Positions 59,560 through 64,000 of a stretch of DNA of 64,000 nucleotides are shown in pieces; positions within the stretch are counted from its first letter, which is position 1; each line of letters begins with the position of its first letter. Both the position numbers and the translations under genes were made by a program. Source of the DNA: Camellia lanceoleosa (lineage: Eukaryota; Streptophyta; Magnoliopsida; Ericales; Theaceae); NCBI GenBank assembly GCA_025200525.1, contig CM045768.1, positions 48,186,425 through 48,250,424 on the forward strand, in the 5' to 3' direction. Below the pieces are notes generated by a model that saw only the letters and a program-made list of their open reading frames with translations, did not search any database and was not told the origin of the DNA.

Positions 59560-60590
59560 GTCTAACCCACTTGTAAATTGCTACAAATTTCAACAAGGAT
59601 TAACATATTCAGTAAACTTTTCTCAAGTTATAACAAGTGCTAAATAATGATCTACTTTTAAATTGCTACAAATTTCAACAAGTGTTTAAACAAAATACTT
59701 AGCTTTTACCTCAACCTGTAAATTGTTGCAAATTTCAACAGATGATCATATGTCGGCTTAACATCGTCTTGTAAATTGCTACAAATTTCAACAAGTGTTA
59801 AGCATCCTCTTTGTTTTAGCCAACCTGTAGAGTGCTACAATTGTTCAAGTAATAACCTCGGCTTTACTTCGACTTGTAAATTGCTACAAATTTCAACAAG
59901 CGAAGAGAAACAGTAATCTCGGCTTAACTTCAACTTGTAAATTGCTACAAATTTCAACAAGTGAAGATAAGGAACCATCTCAGCTTAACTTCAACTTGTA
60001 AATTGCTACAAATTTCAACAAATGAAGATAAGGAACTATCTCAGCTTATCCTCAACTTGTAAATTGTTACAAATTTCAACAAGTGAAAATAAGGAACCAT
60101 TTCAGCTTATCCTCAACTTGTAAATTGCTACAAATTTCAATAAGTGAAGATAAGGAACCATCTCAGCTTAACTTCAACTTGTAAATTGCTACAAATTTCA
60201 ACAAGTGAAGATAAGGAACCATCTCAGCTTATCCTCAACTTGTAAATTGCTATAAATTTCAACAAATGAAGATAAGGAACCATCTCAGCTTATCCTCAAC
60301 TTGTAAATTGCTACAAATTTCAACAAATGAAGATAATGAACTATCTCAGCTTATCCTCAACTTGTAAATTGTTACAACAAATTTTAACAAGTGAAGATAA
60401 GGAACTATCTCAACTTATCCTCAACTTGTAAATTGCTACAAATTTCAACAAGTGAAGATAAGGAACCATCTCAGCTTATCCTCAACTTGTAAATTGCTAC
60501 AAATTACAACAAGTGAAGATAAGGAACCATCTCGGCTTAACTTCAACTTGTAAATTGCTACAAATTTCAACAAGTGTTAAGCGTCTTTGT
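59560..60590. repeat. Tandem repeat array (~60-bp monomer, ~16 copies) between antisense ORF and integrase
   Basis: Monomer AACTTGTAAATTGCTACAAA, then TTTCAACAAGTGAAGATAAG and GAACCATCTCAGCTTA. The copies in the right half are nearly identical and those at the left edge diverged. Each monomer carries a dyad, ACTTGTAAATT ... AATTTCAACAAGT. Same position as the array in element A, unrelated sequence. Confidence 0.9.
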
Positions 60591-60742
60591 CTCTTCTCTA
60601 CCCCCAATGTGAACCTGAGTTCCACTTGAGTTCTCATTATTCATGTCTCTCAGAAACAACATTATATGTTTTTAACAATCATATGTGTTTGAAGAATTCC
60701 AAAAAGATTTTATTGATGACATCGGCCAAAAATAATGCACAT

Positions 60743-61930
60743 CTAATGATAGAAAAATTTCAAATTACAAGTGTTCCAAGGTCTTGGTAATGCTTTGCCC
60801 TCATTATCTTCAAGCCAGTAAGCTCCATTGCCTAATACTGAAGTAATTCTGTAGGGTCCTTCCCAGTTTGGGCCAAGCTTGCCCTCTCTGGGATCCTTCT
60901 TGTTGCCGACGACTTTTCTCAAGACTAAGTCACCGACTTAAAAATCTCTTGGATTGACCTTCTTGTTATAAGCTCTGGCAAGCTGTTGCTGGTATACTGC
61001 AAGCTGAATTGCAGCCTTCTCTCTTCGTTCTTCCAAAAGATCTAGACCTCGGGCTAGAAGTATATCGTTAGTCCCATTCTCAACTCCCTGGGTTCGGATC
61101 CTTGGGATGCCGACTTCCAGTGGAATTACTGCTTTTGTGCCATAAGCCATGGCAAAGGGGGATTCCCTTGTTGATCTTCTCGGCGTAGTCCGATATGCCC
61201 AAAGCACGTTGGGCAATTCGTTTACCCACTTTCCTTTTGCTGCCTGCAGCTTCTTCTTTATTCCATCCAAAATTACTTTGTTGGAGGCCTCTGCTTGCCC
61301 ATTGCTTTGGGGAAAACTTGGTGTTGAAAAGTAATTTTTGATCTTGAATTTTGCGCAAAAGTTCTTGATGAGTTTGCTGTCAAACTGTGTTCCATTGTCG
61401 GCAACTATGGGTCTAGAAATGCCAAATCTGGTGATAATGTTTTTCCATATGAAATTCTTGACGTCCACATCTCGGATTTTGGCAAGAGGTTCTGCCTCTA
61501 TCCACTTTGTGAAGTAATCTGTTGCTACCAGCAAGTATTTTCTCTGTCCAGTTGCTTGGGGAAGTTGTCCAACCAGATCCATGCCCCACTGGGCAAACGG
61601 CCAAGGGCTGGATACTGGATTCAGGTCAGCAACTGGCTGATGAATCAAAGGTGTAAACCTTTGGCGTTGTTCGCACTTCTTCACGTATGCTTCTGCATCT
61701 TTTTGTATGTAGAGCCACCAATACCCCTGGGTAATGGCTCTATGAGCTAGTGATCTGCCCCCAGTGTGGCTTCCACAAACTCCTTCATGAATTTCATATA
61801 AAAAATCTTCAACCTGCAAAGGGTGTACGCACCTTAAAAGGGGTCCAGTGAAGGACCTTCTGTAGAGATGTCCGTTCGCAGTCAGACTGAATCTTGCCGA
61901 CTTCAATCTGACTTTGTATGCCTCCTCCAT
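60743..61930 (-). pseudogene. Integrase of element B, nearly intact
   Basis: Inserts the element cDNA. Zinc finger: H...H in YEIHEGVCGSHTGGRS, C in YVKKCEQRQRF; the second Cys of the pair is Arg here, an unusual loss. Core: Asp in QWGMDLVGQLP, Asp in VADNGTQFDS, Glu in SNGQAEASNKVILDG. Stop TAA at 60938 replaces the Lys of the usual FKVGD. The C-terminal domain (VGDLVLRKVVGNKK, NWEGPYRI) continues in the same frame to a stop at 60743. So a core-only protein of 330 residues would result. Confidence 0.85.
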
Positions 61931-63449
61931 CTGGAGATATCAGTAGCACTCCTGCCCCCGCTCCCTGTCGGTTTGAACTTCCATTAACAAACAGTCTGAA
62001 GGAGTCGCCGATGTAGATGCTGCAGGGTCTAAGTTTTTCCTTCCTTTGCTGTTTTGCCTTTGGCTGGGATTCTCCTCGCTTGCTAGGACCTCGTTCATCT
62101 TGACTCAACGGAGCTTGATGTTCGATGGATTCAGGCGTGAATTCTGCCACGAAGTCAGCCAAAACTTGGTCCTTAATTGCTGTTCTTGGCCTGAACTCCA
62201 GGTCATACTGGCCCAAGGCCACTGCCCATCTTGTAATTCTTCCTGTTAAGTCCCCTTGTTGCAACAAGGACTTCAATGGGTGCTCTGTTAGCACCACAAT
62301 CTTGTGTGCCTGAAAGTAATGGTTCAATTTCTTTGAGGCCATTACCAAGGCCAGCATTAATTTCTCTAGTGGTAGATACCTTGTTTCAGCGTTGGCCAAG
62401 GTTTTACTTACATAATAGACAGCCATATGTTCTTCTTGTTCTTCTCGGATTAGCACTGCACTTATTGCGTGTTCTGACACGGCTAAGTACAAAAATAACT
62501 CCTCCCCAGGTTTAGGTGTTGAGAGGACTGGAGCCGTGGTCAGATATTTCTTTAGGTCGGCTAAAGCGGCCTCACATTCCTCAGTCCATAGGAAGTCTGT
62601 GTTCTTTTTTACCAGGTTAAAGAAGGGTTTATATTTGTCTGAGCTTCGGCTTATGAACCTGTTTAGGGTTGCGGCCCTTCCAGTAAGTATTTGTACCTGT
62701 TTTGCCGATGTTGGGCTCTGTAGGTCTAAAATGGCCTTGATCTGATCTGGGCTAGCCTCTATGCCCCTCCTTGTTACTAGGTACCCCAAAAACTTACTAG
62801 ATCCAACTCCAAACGCGCACTTTGATGCGTTGAGTCGGAGCCGATATGTTTTGAGGATTTCAAATACCTTTTTTAGGTCGGCAAGGTGACTCTTAGGCTC
62901 CTTGGTCTTTACGACCATGTCATCGATGTAGACTTCTACTGTTTGGCCTATCAGGGGTTTGAACATTTTGGTTACCAGCCTTTGGTAGGTTGCTCCTGCA
63001 TTTTTCAACCCAAAATGCATCACTCTGTAACAGTACAAGCCTTTTGGGGTGATGAACGCTGTCTTCTCTTCGTCTAGGGGGTACATGGCTATCTGGTGGT
63101 ACCCCCTATAAGCATCTAGGAAGCTCATCCTTCCATGTCCAGATGTGGCATCCACCAGCTGGGCAATTTTAGGTAGAGGGAAGCTGTCTTTGGGACAGGC
63201 TTTGTTCAGGCTTGTAAAATCTACGCATACCCTCAATTTACCGTTCTTCTTCTTTACTACCACAGTGTTTGATAGCCATGTCGGATAATTGACCTCTCTG
63301 ATGGCCCTGGCCTCTAGAAGTCTGTCTACTTCCTCCTCCACTGCTTCGACATGCATCAATGTCGGTCTTCTGGCTTGTTGTATTACAGGTTTGGCCAACC
63401 TGTCAATGTTCAGTCTGTGACATGTGACCTCGGGGTCAATGCCAGGCAT
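61809..63449 (-). pseudogene. Reverse transcriptase-RNase H of element B (546 codons), second RNase H deleted
   Basis: RT blocks are all present: [54 protein letters not shown], catalytic [23 protein letters not shown]. RNase H follows with LWTEECEAALADLKKYL, VYYVSKTLANAETRYLPLEKL and DFVAEF. Next comes the start of the archaeal-type RNase H, LFVNGSSNRQGAGAGVLLIS (normally LYVDG; the first acidic residue is Asn). After SPDGG the frame jumps directly to the integrase linker, so about 150 residues of that domain are missing. A TAG at about 63464 lies just upstream, where EVFAWTPYEMPG is usual. Confidence 0.88.
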
Positions 63450-63566
63450 TTCATAAGGTGTCTAGGCGAACACCTCTATGTTTGTTCTCAAAAAGGCTTC
63501 CAGTTCCTTTTCTTCTTCTTCGGCTAAGCCTAAGCCGAGAAGAAAAAAGCGCTCTTCATCGCCCTC

Positions 63567-64000
63567 CTAGACGAGGATTTTCTTTAGTGTTTCCTCACTC
63601 TTCTCGGTCGGCTCCTTGCCGACATCATCTAGGACCTCCATGTCCTCATCTTCAATCTCTACCTTCCCTGGTTCTTGTATGTTGCAAGTTGTTTTCATCG
63701 CTGCCATGGAGGAATTTTTTGCCTGCAGCTGGTCTCCTCTGACTTCTTCAATTCCATGTTCTATTGGGAACCGCAATAGTTGATGCAACGTTGAGGGAAC
63801 TGCCCCCATCGCATACAACCATGGCCTTCCCAAGATGTTGTATGGTGAAGGTGTGTCAATCACGATGAACTCTGTCCTGATCTTCTTAGTGCCGACTTGT
63901 ACTTCCAAGTTTGTAGCGTCCAGTGGCCACGTCGGCGTTCCATTGAAGCCGACCATCGGGCCATTCGATTGCTCCATGTCATCTGGGTGAAGGCCCAGCT
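63567..64000 (-). pseudogene. Aspartic protease (C-terminal half) and linker of element B, cut by the window edge
   Basis: VIDTPSPYNILGRPWLYAMG then AVPSTLHQLLRFP is the C-terminal half of a Tat protease. The catalytic D-x-G lies beyond 64000. An acidic linker (EDEDMEVLDDVG) ends at a stop at 63567. The frame continues through EGDEERFFLLGLGLAEEEEK to the next stop at about 63464, so two stops separate it from RT. Confidence 0.8.

Larger units (their letters stand above)
55377..64000 (-). mobile_element. Retroelement B: Tat-type Ty3/gypsy element, 3' half, runs off the window
   Basis: Same architecture as element A and same orientation: 3' LTR at left, antisense ORF, tandem repeats, then integrase, RNase H, RT and protease on the minus strand. 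The 5' LTR, gag and most of the protease lie beyond 64000. It belongs to the same clade as A but is clearly a different family: the pol proteins are alike, while the LTR and repeat monomers are unrelated. Isolated stops in each gene and a deletion in the second RNase H show it is defective, though less decayed than A. Confidence 0.9.

Noticed and set aside
59560..60590. Possible CRISPR array, because of regular ~60-bp repeats
   Set aside because: The repeats are head-to-tail monomers with no unique spacers, inside a plant retrotransposon.

Overview
The window is nuclear DNA of a flowering plant, almost certainly a eudicot. The evidence is intron-rich plant genes with GT-AG introns, AT-rich intergenic DNA, many small foldback transposons, and two large Ty3/gypsy retrotransposons of the Tat type. 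I cannot name the species.

Ordinary genes. (1) The 5' part of a clathrin heavy chain gene fills 1-7939 on the minus strand: 20 exons and about 720 of roughly 1,700 residues, running off the left edge. Every exon is in frame, but codon 150 is TGA where the family has Arg, so this copy is a pseudogene, a mutant allele or a sequencing error. (2) An intronless MEKK-class MAPKKK, MAPKKK17/18-like, lies at 32643-34082 minus. (3) A four-exon clade-B PP2C, AP2C1-like, with a MAPK-interaction motif lies at 45527-47272 minus. Genes 2 and 3 belong to stress-MAPK signalling, but nothing here links them functionally.

Mobile DNA, left to right. Foldback elements occupy 8.3-10.7 kb. A defective 13.7-kb Tat element (element A, 12534-26212, minus orientation, two 724-bp LTRs) carries gag, protease, RT, RNase H, a second RNase H, integrase and a plus-strand antisense ORF. 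A 2.36-kb solo-LTR-like insertion interrupts it, and about 300 bp of host DNA is repeated on both sides. A nested pair of TIR elements (26833-28513) contains a very G-rich 0.8-kb minisatellite. A TIR-bounded block at 35281-38853 carries fragments of three plant genes (ORTHRUS/VIM-like, isopropylmalate isomerase small subunit, NPF transporter), an array of an 11-bp motif in both orientations, and a second copy of its own target region with the insertion site empty. Further TIR, foldback and Helitron-like elements lie at 39.9-54.8 kb. The 3' half of a second Tat element (element B) runs from about 55377 off the right edge, also in minus orientation.

In both Tat elements the antisense gene (plus strand) and the integrase end of pol (minus strand) converge on a block of about 60-bp tandem repeats with internal dyad symmetry. 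The monomers differ but the position is the same. This block, the long insertion-associated duplications and the 11-bp motif array are the most interesting structures in the window.
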